A stretch of DNA of 64,000 nt from Bemisia tabaci (GCF_918797505.1 NC_092793.1:59105749-59169748); one strand, 5' to 3'. Positions 33,245 through 44,333 are shown, counted from the stretch's first letter. The notes: generated by a model not told the origin, from the letters alone. Numbers and translations: made by a program.

Positions 33245-33531
33245 ACTGACCTAATTTACAAAGTCTAATCAAAGTATCTTTATATAAACGTGCTTGGAGA
33301 AGCAGCAAATATAAAAATGAAAATGTTGAAATTTTTTTTACATACATATTATTTCCTCTTTGTAATTGCGAATGTGGGTTGAATTAGCTAATTATTTTGT
33401 ATTATATTATATTATTTGTATAAACTTGAAGATGTAATTATGTAGAATCATGTAGTTTGCTTGGCTCTTCGCTTTCTTGTGTTTGTATCTTCGTAGTCGG
33501 TGGGCTTTGACTGCTGTAGATAATGGACCAC
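33245..33531. other. Unassigned intergenic sequence
   Basis: AT-rich, with TATTATATTATATTATT near 33398. Nothing recognised. Confidence 0.4.
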
Positions 33532-34075
33532 TAGACAAGGTACGAATTTAACCATTCTGATACATGTTCCTTAACCAGAATTTCACGTAGAACACGATTC
33601 GCGCAACGAAAATTACTGAAACCAACTCCTAACGGAGATATTAACATTTTTATTTCACATTGGTTACGAGGAATTTGAACTGCCCGCTCACAAGAAACTC
33701 AAAGCTCTACGTGAGTCAAATCGCGCACTACAACGGTTTCAGCAAGCTTCTCAATCGAGCAATGTTCATTTCACACCATGTGTTTTTCAAACTATAAGTA
33801 ATTTGCTATAGCTGAGCCAAAGCGTCAAGATAGAGGTTGCCAGATTTCTTTATCGCAGAGACGTTCATGATAACGTTTAGTGCGCGATGTGAATCACGTG
33901 GAGCATTGAGTTTTCATGAGCGGGTGAATTCAATTCACGCATTAAAAATCATTGAATATTTTCGTAAGGAGTTGATTTTGGTCATTTTCGTTGTGCGCAT
34001 CGTGTTTTACGTGAAATTTTGGTGAAGAAACATGTATCAGAATGCTAAAACTCGTACCTTGTCTAGTGGTTCATT
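33532..34075. mobile_element. Family P element with about 110-bp terminal inverted repeats
   Basis: The left end is AATGGACCACTAGACAAGGT. The right end in reverse is AATGAACCACTAGACAAGGT. Similarity continues through TTCTGATACATGTT, AATTTCACGTA and CGCAACGAAAAT-type blocks. 544 bp, and no open frame long enough for a transposase. Confidence 0.75.
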
Positions 34076-34120
34076 GTAGTGATTAACTTTGTGTGTACAT
34101 ACACAACTCCGATGTGTTCC

Positions 34121-34163
34121 CTCTGATGATGGCACAAGTCCGAAAGGCCTCAGGGATGAAATA
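34121..34163 (+). other. CTGATGA...CGAAA motif, hammerhead-core-like
   Basis: CTGATGATGGCACAAGTCCG is followed by AAA. GGC and GUC could form a short stem II. A convincing stem III and cleavage triplet were not found. Similar motifs at 44334 and 58239 suggest a repeated retroelement 3' end. Confidence 0.25.
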
Positions 34164-34463
34164 AATAATAAAGAAATTCGCAGCATAATTGTCAGGAATC
34201 CACTTTTCATTACTTTCAATTTTATTTTTAAAGTCTCTTTATGATAAGACCTGGACAATATTAGATGGTGGAGACTGTGCGTAGAGGTTACTGGATTGTT
34301 ATAGGAAATAATGTTAATTGATTCCATTACCTTCGAACCAATTTCGCGTCGGCTTCACGAGTTTATTTACGGTGGCCCTAATTTTAGGCAATCATCAGCG
34401 GTCCCCCCACTCGCATCCAACTCATTCAGAAACAGACGCGCTCGCAATCCGAGGCGATACTAT
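34164..34463. other. Unassigned intergenic sequence
   Basis: Nothing recognised. Confidence 0.4.
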
Positions 34464-34626
34464 CAGTGATGTGGCGTGCTTCGATATGTATCGATGTTTC
34501 CCCATTTGAAGCTATGGTAAAGAATCGATGGTTAAGGTGTTCGTTGCAAACACCCTCAGATTCGATCCATTTCCACAGGTTTAAAGGGCAGATCAATCGA
34601 TTAATCGGAAAGCACGCCACGCCACC
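34464..34626. mobile_element. Family I hAT-like MITE
   Basis: CAGTGATGTGGCGTGCTTCG on the left. On the right, ATCGGAAAGCACGCCACGCC and ACCGTTG. The body is ATCGAT-rich, with TTTAAAGGGCAGATCAATCG as at 15147. No clear duplication. Confidence 0.6.
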
Positions 34627-35199
34627 GTTGCCTATACCAGTGACCTCCTCAAGCTGGATATAAATTCAAAATCCAGGAAGAAATAAGCACGGACGCATCC
34701 AAACACATTTTCAGAAACATTAAAAAACGAAATAAATGCGTTTTGAAAAGAAGAATAGGAGCGGTACATTAGATTTACTGGCTCCAATGCAATTATTGAC
34801 CATAGAGCACCAGAAACGAAGTTTCAATATTTCATTTTGAAGTGTCAGGGAACAAGGCTGACTTGTGGAATTACCTAGCGCGGAAAATACAGAGATTAAC
34901 CTTTTTAAGTTTCAAGTTTCAAAAATGTTTACCTGAAATGTTTTCCGATTTTTACCCGATTATTCGATTCGATGGAATGTAAGAGAGTTAAATTGGAGTG
35001 CATAATTTATCCCTATCGCTTCCATACAATCCCTTTCATAAAGTTAAAAAAAATGAATTTAGACAACAATGACAAAATTTCTGATTCATAGAATTATGGA
35101 GTGAACTATCGATGTAAGGTCATCGACTCTAGAAATGCGACGAATTTTTCAATTTACCTACTTAAATTTTTCCTCTGACTCAGTCATGAAAAAAGTTTT
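34627..35199. other. Unassigned intergenic sequence
   Basis: Nothing recognised. Confidence 0.4.
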
Positions 35200-35455
35200 A
35201 CTGTCATGTTTATTAGGAAAGCACCACACGAAGCTCCAGACATCCCTAATTTCTTTCGATAAAATAGAAATTTACAAGGAAACTTGCAAATACTTCCTTT
35301 GTATTAGTCCGAAGGATTTTATTCACGATTTAATCTTGAGTATTCAAAAATTTCAAGGGAATATGTTAGGTTGTATGAAATTCATATTATACTGGGAGAA
35401 ATTTGGCAACATCCGATTGTTCATGCGGCTTTTTCCTTTAACACGGAAGTATAAG
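35200..35455. mobile_element. Degenerate family A element
   Basis: TTCGATAAAATAGAAATTTA at the left, and GAAATTTGGCAACATCCGAT followed by TTCATGCGGCTTTTTCCTTT at the right. The left terminus is poorly preserved. The 113-codon frame over it is repeat sequence. Confidence 0.45.
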
Positions 35456-36760
35456 AATACATTGGGGACATCCTAAAGTTATAGGGGGCTTTCTCAAATA
35501 TAAGTGGGTGTCACGCATATTCTGAACGTTGCGGATCAAAAAAACATCAGCGAAGAAAGATAGCAGGAATAAATCAATTACCTTATCGTCGTCATCTGAG
35601 AAAAATTAATTCAATTTACCTCCTGCCAGAGATGTTGACGGTCTCGGAGACAGCGGCACTTTTTGACGTGAGGTTAACTTAATTCCACGGCTCATAATTG
35701 AGCACTCAAGCTCGCATACAAATAGGAGCCCACGTCTATCCGATTACTCGATGCTGTTGGTCGAAATACACGTATCTCCATTCGCGACGTTGCAGATTTT
35801 TGGGCAAATTTAATCGTTTCAAATAAAAACTGATGAATATTATTTTTTAGAATTCTCACAGCTTTTAACTCACGTTTAGCAGAATGTTCCGAGAATATTT
35901 CAATGACTCCCATTCATTTTTTCTCATAAACATAATAATATCAGAGATTTTGAAACTTCGCAATCGATTTTCGTGTTTTTCTATCTTCATCATCGACTTA
36001 GAACGTCAACAGGTCCAAAGGGGAGCCGAAGAAAAGTCCCTCTTGTTGCCTAAAAAAGGGAGGAAGGGGGTTGGAGAGAAGGAAAGTAAGAGCAACTTTA
36101 AATAAGAGAAGTTGCTTTTTTGTTGGGGAAGAGAATTGCTTACTTCCTCCGGAGGTAGCTGGATCATTCTATAAAGTGTAAAGTGAGAACTTTAATTTTT
36201 AATCAGAGTAAAAATACGTTTTGTTGCACGATAAAGCTTTAAATTCCTTCAATTATTGTGCCTAGAAATTGAATTTTCGAGAGTTTTCTATTTTGCAATA
36301 ACAATTTATATTAGGTTTTTGAAATTGTAAATGAATGTTACAAATTCAATCGCAATACCGACGATTTTATGACAAATATGTATCAGATTGAAAAATACCT
36401 CTTTGGTTTGTTTAGACATACTATACATTTTTGTGAATATACCATTACTTTCTCTCAAATAGCGTAGAATATTCTCATTTATTTATTGGGCTCTTGGTCG
36501 GCGGAACTTTCCTAGAAGAAATCCATCCAAACCCTGACGCACATATCGAAATTTTGATTTAGAAGCTATACTTTAATAGAATAAAAAAAAATTTGCGTCA
36601 AAAAAATGTTTGGATTCGAAAACATTTGGAAATCTTTTATTTGGAGCCAAAAAGACTTGCTCAACGTTGTGGTGACATTACAACTAATAAAGACGAGGAT
36701 TAGTACGATATTGAACAAAACATTTTGGACGGTAAGCGAAAAGGTCCTGGCTGAAATGTA
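35456..36760. other. Unassigned intergenic sequence
   Basis: CATTCGCGACGTTGCAGATT near 35770 faintly recalls family L. No supported gene. Confidence 0.35.
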
Positions 36761-36822
36761 CACTGGAAAAATTACACATTGGATCTAGAGTCCAGACTCT
36801 TAAAAATATCGACAAGAAACTC
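36761..36822. mobile_element. Family G element, left end only
   Basis: CACTGGAAAAATTACACATT, then GGATCTAGAGTCCAGACTCT, then ATCGACAAG. Preceded by TA. Broken off after about 62 bp. Confidence 0.6.
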
Positions 36823-37174
36823 TTGACAACCACCGTGTTCATACCGATGATATACATCAGTTTACATTCGATAAAACTGTAGATACTTGCGCTTTATCCA
36901 GCCTGTACTATTAATCATCAACTCATGAAAAAGTAATTCAAACGAAGTCTACACACATATCATACGTCAGGATTGCAAAAATTCCTCAATTCTTGCATTC
37001 GGCTAATTACTATCAGGTCTACTTACAGATTGGAGAGAAAATCCATAACATGTGAAACATTACGTACCTGAAACAAAGATACAACTATCATTAAAACATT
37101 TTGAACCAAACATCAAAACAGTTAACCCAAGCATTAATACTAAGATAAAAATGTCGCTTAAAGGTTAATTTATC
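36823..37174. other. Unassigned intergenic sequence
   Basis: Nothing recognised. Confidence 0.4.
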
Positions 37175-37423
37175 TACACTGCAAAAAAAAAAAAAAAAAA
37201 AAAAAAACATTGGATCTAGAGTCTAGACTCTTAAAAACATCGACAAGAAAAAGTACTCTTGATTCAATCAGAGTCTAACTTAAATCAAGAACCAAGCCTC
37301 TTAATTTAAGCGGATTTCGTTTTGATTCAAGCAAAAATCCGATTGAATCAAGAATATTTTTTCTTGTCAATGTTTTCAAGAGTCTGGACTCTAGATCCAA
37401 TTTGTTTTTTTTTTTCCAGTGTA
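37175..37423. mobile_element. Family G foldback element (37177-37421) with TA duplication
   Basis: CACTG at the left with an expanded A run, CAGTG at the right, and TA on both sides. Arms GGATCTAGAGTCTAGACTCT and the inverse AGAGTCTGGACTCTAGATCC, with AAGCCTCTTAATTTAAGCGG in the centre. Ends and TA fit a Tc1/mariner-type MITE, though the family's placement is inferred. Confidence 0.7.
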
Positions 37424-37603
37424 GCATGAAGTGGCAACTGTGTCCCCAAATGAGCATTAATAAATAAGGAGCGTATATGAACCTTGCAGAGATGAAGGGC
37501 AAGGAGAAAAATCGGAATTCAATGAGAAGATGTGCCTCTGGGGGAAGCGATACTTTTCCGAGGCGAGCAGCTCATCATAAATTCACGATTTCTTCTGTTT
37601 CAG

Positions 37604-37683
37604 GGACGTATACAGTTGGAGTTAAAACCGAAGTTGAGTTGGTTGACGCGGAAAATTCCCGCACCTACTGGAGAGCGCGTTAG
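37604..37683 (+). other. Possible terminal exon, weak
   Basis: TTTCTTCTGTTTCAG ending at 37603 is a very good acceptor. After it one frame reads GTYTVGVKTEVELVDAENSR and stops with TAG at 37681. A second frame stays open to about 37760 (RIQLELKPKLSWLTRKIPAP), so frame and product are undecided. No upstream exon was found. Confidence 0.27.
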
Positions 37684-37805
37684 GAATCAAATTGTTGCTA
37701 AAAGCAATCCATTGTATGGCGAGAGGCGAACAGCGTCCGTCGGAGCACCGCGAGTACCATGAAGGAAGTTATGTCTCGAAAAATTGGTCCGTAAGTCAAC
37801 CTATG

Positions 37806-38030
37806 CGCTGATTATTGAAATGGATAGACAAAGAGATAGGCATAGAGATAGTGGACTGATCCTGTTGGTGGAAGTGGGTGGAAGCAATGGATAGACTATC
37901 TACCGAGTGGCAACCCAGAAATTCTATAATTCTCCCCCTTTGTCTATAGGAACCACTCGCTTCAACCGATGGGATCGCTCATCATCTCTTTGTCTTCTTT
38001 GTCTACCACTTTGTCTATCCCTATTCCCTC
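37806..38030. mobile_element. Family E element, diverged
   Basis: GCTGATTATTGAAATGGATA on the left, GATAGACAAAG repeats, and TTTGTCTACCACTTTGTCTA on the right. Terminal inverse lost. Confidence 0.5.
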
Positions 38031-39018
38031 ACTCATTTTTAGTTGAACGACACGCCCCCACCTGGCCTGCCGTACACCTCCTCCCCAAATGTTTCAAAAA
38101 ATAACAGAGAAAATCTATATAATAATAATTTATTTTTCAAAACAGTATGCATTGAACATAGTAGAATGAACGATTCATTTCAGCAACAACCTTATGATTG
38201 AGGTATCAATCTATAGAAAAAGAAAGAAGAGAAAAAACTGTTTAAAACATTATTTTCATTGCTATATTGTATTTCTAAAAAAAAATTGGGGGGGGGGGGG
38301 GGCTTAAGTGAGACTTGGTTCGACCTCCCTTCCTCTCCTTCTATGATTAAACCTCTTAAGGTAAACTCAGCCCCCTTCCCCTACAAGTAGCTTCCGTAAT
38401 GCTTGATTAGTTCCCAACTGGTCCCATATTATCCGTGGCATTGAGGAAGCCTGTTTACTTTTGGCAACATAAGAAAACGAGGGATTTAGGCGTACAACGA
38501 AGAGTGTTGACCTGTCTCCATGACCATGATTAATTACCTGGCGCACGTTGGATTTTTCCACGGCGCACAGTAGATCGAGTCCGTCAGAGAGGTCGGACAT
38601 GAAATTTTTTACTAAAACTGCAAATTGTTTGTTTATTTCGTCACATTTTCAATTTTAAGGGGTGCTGCAATTAGAAAAAACCACGAGAAAACAAAGAGCC
38701 ACTTTTAGAGCCTCAGAGCTTTTAATAGAAACGGAGTTATAAGCTTTTAAAGTTTCCAAATTTTGTTCGACCTCTCCCATTGACTCGATCCACAGTGCGG
38801 CGCGGCGCAGCGTTTAAGCTCGAAATCTCTTCCGCCGACATTTTTATCCGTTTAGCGTGTAGATTTGGATCTCACCGGTCGTTGTTTCCTAAAACTCAGG
38901 GGAGGGAAAAGATTTAACGTCTAAGCGTACTCAATGATATTCTAGACTCAGGACCGCGTTCACCTTCGCTCCTTAAACACGTAGGTAAACAGCTCATTTT
39001 CTCAGAGGAGCCTGTGTT
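38031..39018. other. Unassigned intergenic sequence with a G15 run
   Basis: A run of 15 G at 38288-38302. No gene recognised; the 77-codon minus frame at 38367 is unsupported. Confidence 0.4.
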
Positions 39019-39228
39019 TATACCGGAAAAAAGGGATGCTGATTTAACATTCTGGGTGTAAAAAAGGGTGCGAGAACTCACAAAACGCTGAATTAAACGC
39101 TACAGCAGTTACTCTAGCAATATCAAGATGTAAAAGTAACTGTTGTGGCGGTTAATTTAGCGTTTTGTTGTTTCCACACACTTTTTGACAGCCAGAATGT
39201 TGTATCAGCATGAATTTTTTTCGGTGTA
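39019..39228. mobile_element. Family U MITE (39021-39226) with TA duplication
   Basis: The left end after TA is TACCGGAAAAAAGGGATGCT. The right end in reverse is CACCGAAAAAAATTCATGCT, with TA following. The arms continue through ACATTCTGG and inverse, and AAACGCTRAATTAA-type blocks. Confidence 0.6.
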
Positions 39229-39588
39229 GTTTTACGGTGTGATTGAAGGACGTCTGAAAAGGCCTCTATCATCGAATTAAATAAAGGTTAATGGGCCACT
39301 ATATAGGCAAAAGGACTAGAGAAAACCGTCACGTGTCTTCTCTTCAAAATCTTACTTAGTGAACGATCTGCACGGCGGGCAAATCCTCAGCGAGGATTGA
39401 TCGGATAAATAATTCGGTCGAATTCGACTGGAAGCTCATTAATACTGTCTTTGTTCTACCTTGCGAACTGTTTATCCCGAACATTCATCAGTCATCATTT
39501 GACGAATTTTATGCTCAACAAGTTGCTTATCAATCATCCTCAGGCAAAGAGTAGCGTTGACCCCGCACGCAACTTTTGTTCCACCCAA
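39229..39588. other. Unassigned intergenic sequence
   Basis: Nothing recognised. Confidence 0.4.
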
Positions 39589-39849
39589 TTAACCCTCTAA
39601 GGCATAAATTAATTTTGGATCTCAGATTCTGGGAGACAAATCTATTTGCAGCTTGCACAAAAAACATTCAGTACCACAGTTTTTTTTCAAGATTATTCAT
39701 TTCTGGGAATCAGTCATTCAAAGAACAAAGAAAAACTAATGAAAATTTGCAAAATCATGCCATAGAGAAAATATTCAATTTTTAAAAACCCCAAAAATAC
39801 GTTATTACAAATTCGCAACGGGCAACGCTAAGATGCCATAGAGGGTTAA
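39589..39849. mobile_element. piggyBac-like MITE (39593-39845) with TTAA on both sides
   Basis: TTAA at 39589-39592 and 39846-39849. The ends are CCCTCTAAGGCATAAATT and the inverse ATGCCATAGAGGG. TTAA duplication and CCC...GGG termini are hallmarks of piggyBac. 253 bp, with no transposase. The 69-codon frame inside is not a gene. Confidence 0.8.
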
Positions 39850-39975
39850 AATGCTTACACTATTGGTTCGGAATCACCAAAATATATCGTCTCTGCTAGA
39901 GAACAACTCTGAATGCAGTCCTCGTCGCGTCGATTGCTTACTGTGATTGCAATAAAAGAGACTCGTAACTTAAAT
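39850..39975. other. Short unassigned spacer
   Basis: Nothing recognised. Confidence 0.4.
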
Positions 39976-40208
39976 TGAATCAGTGAGTTCGAAAACATAC
40001 CAACTCGGAAAAACAAATTGTTCAGGAAACACCTAAAACTGCGCAGCAGGCGAAGAAGTTAGTTTAAGAAAAACCTTTTTGGTGCCAAAGAACAAGTACT
40101 AGAGACTTTGTAAAGCACCAAGTTGACATCGATACACCATGTTTGATGAGAGAATTAAGCGTTTACAAATTTCCGAGTTAGTGTGTTTTCGTTCTCACCG
40201 ACTTTCAG
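39976..40208. mobile_element. Family V inverted-repeat element
   Basis: Left GAATCAGTGAGTTCGAAAAC, then ATACCAACTCGG; right CCGAGTTAGTGTGTTTTCGT, then TCTCACCGACTTTC. A single end of the same kind is at about 43607-43643. Confidence 0.5.
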
Positions 40209-40937
40209 ATACTGATTTTTCATAGCCTGCCCTGAAAAATTTATATTTTTCGACCTGAATAACGCTTGAATATTTATACAAGCAGGAAGCTCCAACGCAT
40301 TCGCGTCGGAGAGCGGCTCTGGCGACAGTAGTTGTAGTCAAGAATGAGGGCCTAGACACATTTTGTCACTGATGTACAATCCGACAACTGTCGATTCATG
40401 TTTTGTAACTTAGCAGATTTACGTAGCCGGTGTATAAATGTGTATTGGCCCTTGATATGCAGAATGCATGGCACTATCACTTGTTGTATACTTTTAATTT
40501 TGAAGGCTCTTTGGAGGTCCGCATCCTAAAAAATTTCTCCCACAGTATTTTTTTTAACTTGTCGTTGTGATTGGGCGCCAATTTCTTTCAATTGAGTGAT
40601 CATCTTCTTTTTTTGTCAAATAACTAGTTTGTGCAACAATAAGACTGAAACTGACTGTAACTGAAATTTTGTCTTTTTAGATATTTGGTTATTTTGTATT
40701 TATTAGATTGTATATTTTCACAGCCCTGTGATAAGAAACTTTGGAATGCATGGTTGATAAGTCGTTTAGCGAGGCTGCAAAAAATTTGCATTTTTATATC
40801 TGAAATTGTAGGTAATGGTTTTGAATATCGAATTGCGATATATTACACGGTTAAGATAGGGCTATATGTCTTGTCGTAAGCGGCGACATAGAGTCGATGT
40901 CATTTCAATAATCGCCCCGATGGCCACGGTAGTTGTG
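40209..40937. other. Unassigned intergenic sequence
   Basis: AGGAAGCTCCAAC at 40285 recurs as both arms of the hairpin at 43023. No gene recognised. Confidence 0.35.
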
Positions 40938-41435
40938 TGCCGTCTGCCCACGTAGCAAATGGGAGGCGAAAATGGAAGTCATCAGTGCATCGGTGAGTGT
41001 TGAACGTGAAAATTGCGCGGGCCGCGCAAATTTCGCGATCATCGATGTGTCGGGGCTGAGCATCCATCATTTTCTATCTTGTTTTAAAGCTATGTGAGTT
41101 GTGATAAAGTACATGATTTTTTTGTATTATATTACTGTATAAATAGTGTAAAATTTGTACAGAACTTTGTACAAAATAGTTTCTTGTAAAAAGTGTGGAC
41201 TACTGCCACGTCGTTTCCATACAAACTCCCAATACGCCGCAAGTACCACAAATGCCCATGTTAACCAAATCACCTCATCATCCATTTTTTAAGGACACAA
41301 TTTTTAATTCAAATCAACTTACTTTATCAAAACTCCAATCGTTTATCAAATAACATATATCGAGTCATTTTAACAAAATCAAAGACGGCATAATATCATT
41401 TATCACACAGCCAAAAACCTAACCTAGAAACCACG

Positions 41436-41592
41436 ATGTTTACAAACTCAAATTGGAGAACACTCATTGGTCCGAACAATACCTATATGAAGCGTGTGGC
41501 TCATTTTAGAACTTTGACTTTTAGAAGTTTTCTTGTCCGGACTGCGGGCCGAACGCTGCCTTTTTTTAACGGTATATTACAGAGAAGTGCAG
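41436..41592 (+). CDS. Possible first coding exon, mitochondrial-presequence-like
   Basis: The ATG is in a fair context (A at -3). 52 codons lead to CAG followed by GTAAAG, a good donor, at phase 1. The peptide starts MFTNSNWRTLIGPNNTYMKR and has no Asp or Glu before the donor, while Arg, Thr, Ser and Phe are frequent. That is what matrix-targeting presequences look like. Beyond the donor the frame runs on to 41786, into the start of a MITE, which favours splicing at 41592 if this is a gene. No second exon could be identified, and short open frames arise by chance, so this is tentative. Confidence 0.3.
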
Positions 41593-41720
41593 GTAAAGGG
41601 GAATTGTGTCGATATAAAAGAAGGGGCAGTGGACTGATTAATCGGAATAACTGGTCAAACAGTGGTTGCCCATTTTTGAGAGTGATTCTTTTCGCTCTAA
41701 ATGTTTTTACTTTTTTCTTT

Positions 41721-42144
41721 AGGCCTTGTCTCCACGGGCCGTTTCACGAGATTTGTCCCAGCGTTAAATTCCACTTACGAAGTTGAGAAAAATATTGAGT
41801 TAATCAATATTTTTCCCAGTACCAAGTATGGTACTTGTACCTCTAGGACCCACTGAGAGGAGAGGAAGAAGTGAAACGAATTGTGCGATATTTTATTCAT
41901 TACTCCATTGTTAATGTTCGTTTCGTTAAAATAATGTGTATAATTGTCAATTGAGTGCAATTAGTATTTTAATCCCGGTTAAATACTCGACTTTATCTAA
42001 TTTATCTTCTCGCGCAAACTAGTCGCAGGACTGTATGAGCCCCGTCCCATGGAGACGGTAACTGGGAAAAATCCCGGAAGTTTCATTCCTGCGATTCGAA
42101 CTTGGGACAAATCCTATGAAAACGTCCCGTGGAGACAAGGCCTT
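41721..42144. mobile_element. Family X palindromic element
   Basis: AGGCCTTGTCTCCACGGGCC at the left; on the right GTCCCGTGGAGACAAGGCCT. The subterminal GATTTGTCCCA is also inverted. An internal CCCATGGAGACGG recalls the terminus. 424 bp, non-coding. Confidence 0.65.
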
Positions 42145-42211
42145 ACCTTTCTCCTCTTGTATTTTAATCCCCCTAAGTTGAGAAAATGACAATTCTATAT
42201 CTACCAGCAAT

Positions 42212-42225
42212 CCCCCCCCCCCCCC
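42212..42225. repeat. C14 homopolymer run
   Basis: Fourteen C immediately before the TGACGTCA-like array. Confidence 0.9.
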
Positions 42226-42410
42226 GATCACGTCATCGGGACACCCATCAAGGACGCCATAGACTCATCCGTTGATGACGTCATGGAGGCACCTGTCGAT
42301 GACGTCGATGGAAACGAGTCTCGTTGATGACGTCATGGAGTCATCCTTGGATGACGTCTTGATAATGGCATTTTGAGGTCACATCCAGGGTACCAGTTGA
42401 TGGTGACGTT
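42226..42410. repeat. Array of GATGACGTCAT-like motifs
   Basis: At least six GATGACGT-type motifs spaced about 22-52 bp apart. Two are perfect TGACGTCA (42276-42283 and 42328-42335), within GTTGATGACGTCATGGAG. The others are variants (CACGTCATCGGG, GATGACGTCGATGG, GATGACGTCTTG, GGTGACGTTAC). It could be a decayed minisatellite or a cluster of ATF/CREB-type sites. Confidence 0.6.
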
Positions 42411-42892
42411 ACAACACAAACCATAATTCATGTATATACATTTATTGCTAATTAGTTTTTGATGAGTCAATATTTTCTAAATTTCTAATTTTTAATAAAT
42501 TTTCCGCTTCATATATAAAACCTACTTTAGCATGTACCTACAGCATCAACTTGTTTTGAATCCCCCGCCACCTCTTTTTAAAAGTCAGAGAGTTTTTAGA
42601 ATCTTGTCCATCTGTATTACAGGTCGTCAATTTTTACAGCCCACAAGCTGTTCGTTGGTTCCTCAGATGTCCGATTCAATTTAGAGATTCAATTCTTCAA
42701 TCCCGCGGCCAAAATTTGTTTACATCATACGAGCGCCCTAACTCCTGTGCAATCCGCAGTCGCGCCACCCGTCGTTTCGCAATCTGCAGTGCACCCGAAA
42801 TCTATTGCTGACAGCCAATAATAAAAATTGATTTGCCGCCTTTTTTCTTTGCAAGCAAAACGTGTGAACATGTCTGAAAATGGGATCGGGCG
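42411..42892. other. Unassigned sequence inside the 2-kb interval
   Basis: AT-rich, then CG-rich at 42720-42810. No coding region supported. Confidence 0.35.
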
Positions 42893-43022
42893 TCAACACT
42901 CAACGATGCACTGATGACTTCCATTTTCGCCTCCCATTTGCTACGCGGGCAGACGGCATTAGACGTTTACGGTTTCCTTGGTAACCTTTGTTTCCTATCA
43001 GCTGATATCGAGTAATATGACT

Positions 43023-43054
43023 AGGAAGCTCCAACCCAGTGGTTGGAGCTTCCT
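43023..43054. other. Perfect 14-bp hairpin, 4-nt loop
   Basis: AGGAAGCTCCAACC, loop CAGT, then the exact inverse. On a transcript this is a very stable stem. It is not followed by a T run on either strand. Confidence 0.7.
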
Positions 43055-44330
43055 TAACCGCGAAAACTTTAAAATTCAAATTTTCAAATTTTGAACGTAA
43101 AGTACATTTTTTCCATCACGAGATTAAAGCACAGACAAGTTTTGAATTATTGACTGTATCACCATGATTCCAAAAATACACTACACAACATAGCATTGGC
43201 TAACAATAAAACAATATGCAATAAAATAAAGTCATGACAAGGAACATAGCCGAAAATGGCGCCGATTCCCACTAACCAACGCGCGGTCTCTCCAATGTAA
43301 CATGGTCCAATGATACTCCCCAGCTGGGACCGTCCGGAATAGCAGCTCTAGTGCAAGCACTAGAGCCGCTAATAACTTGTTGGTACAAGGTATACTGAAC
43401 CGAAAAAAGAAAACCGCAAAATCGGATGGTCACCCGTTTCCCTTGAAATAGCCAAAAATTGGTACTTCCAATGAAATAATTCGATTTTTCCCTTTTCCCG
43501 TCGCTGTTTCGCACTTCCGATTGCAATTTCGAAATTTCATTTTGCGTGCAGATGCTTCTATTCATAAGTGTTACTAAACCGTAAAAAAATGAAAATCGAA
43601 AAAACCCGAGTTGGTGTGTTTTCGAACTCACTGATTCGATTTTACAAAAACTACTTTTGTTTAGCTTCCTCGTGGTAGTTTGGCCATCGTACCCGTGCGT
43701 TTACAGTCACAAGACTCATGTTAAGAGGACATATCCGCCCCACGCAGGCACATTACTCATACAGCGCGGGATAGCCCCCCTCCTCCCTGGATTTCCCTCT
43801 TGTTCTTGTTCCTCTCAATCAATTTATCATGACACAATGATCATTTCTCTGGCTGCGGCCGGCCGGCCGTTCATCAATCCCGCCAATTCGGACCCCCCCC
43901 CCTCCCCCCGGGACCCCTTTCCCCACCATCACCTCTGCCCGATCGAGATCTCAGTCACCATTGACAAGGGTGTAGGTTCCACGTTGCCGCCTCATTACAT
44001 TACGGTCGACATCAATTTGCAACATTGAATATTGTAATTTGATTATATTTCTATTAATGTTCCTCGTGAGGCAACTTTGGATACCCACGTCCCTTTAGTG
44101 GCTGTGTTATTCTTGCGATATTCGACTTATCGATGCGCGACGGTTCTAATCAACGATAGAACACATGCTCATGTTCAAATTCTGTGTAAAGTTGATTGTG
44201 TTAAATCTAATTACGTCAATACGGTCTTGTCATTGGTTTTATGTAATTATTCTATCTATTTTCTATCTATCATCTATATTTTATTTCCGGTTTTATTATT
44301 AATTTTTTGAGGAAGCGGAAACGCTTATAG
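43055..44330. other. Unassigned, with a compact hairpin at 43345-43367
   Basis: GCTCTAGTGC and its inverse GCACTAGAGC are separated by two bases. A family V end lies at about 43607-43643. A 123-codon frame at 43657 is Pro/His-rich from a C-rich patch (43890-43925) and not convincing. Confidence 0.35.
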
Positions 44331-44333
44331 ATT

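Larger units (their letters stand above)
40938..42958. mobile_element. 2.0-kb interval bounded by inverted 65-bp repeats (element W?)
   Basis: 40938-41002 (TGCCGTCTGCCCACGTAGCA, GGGAGGCGAAAATGGAAGTC) is repeated inverted at 42893-42958 with few differences. The interval has no transposase that I can recognise. It contains a possible exon, a palindromic MITE and a TGACGTCA-like array. It may be a DNA transposon or an inverted duplication of a promoter and first exon. Confidence 0.45.

Noticed and set aside
43272..43631. 119-codon minus-strand frame
   Set aside because: AT-rich, no motif, and one end lies in a family V arm.
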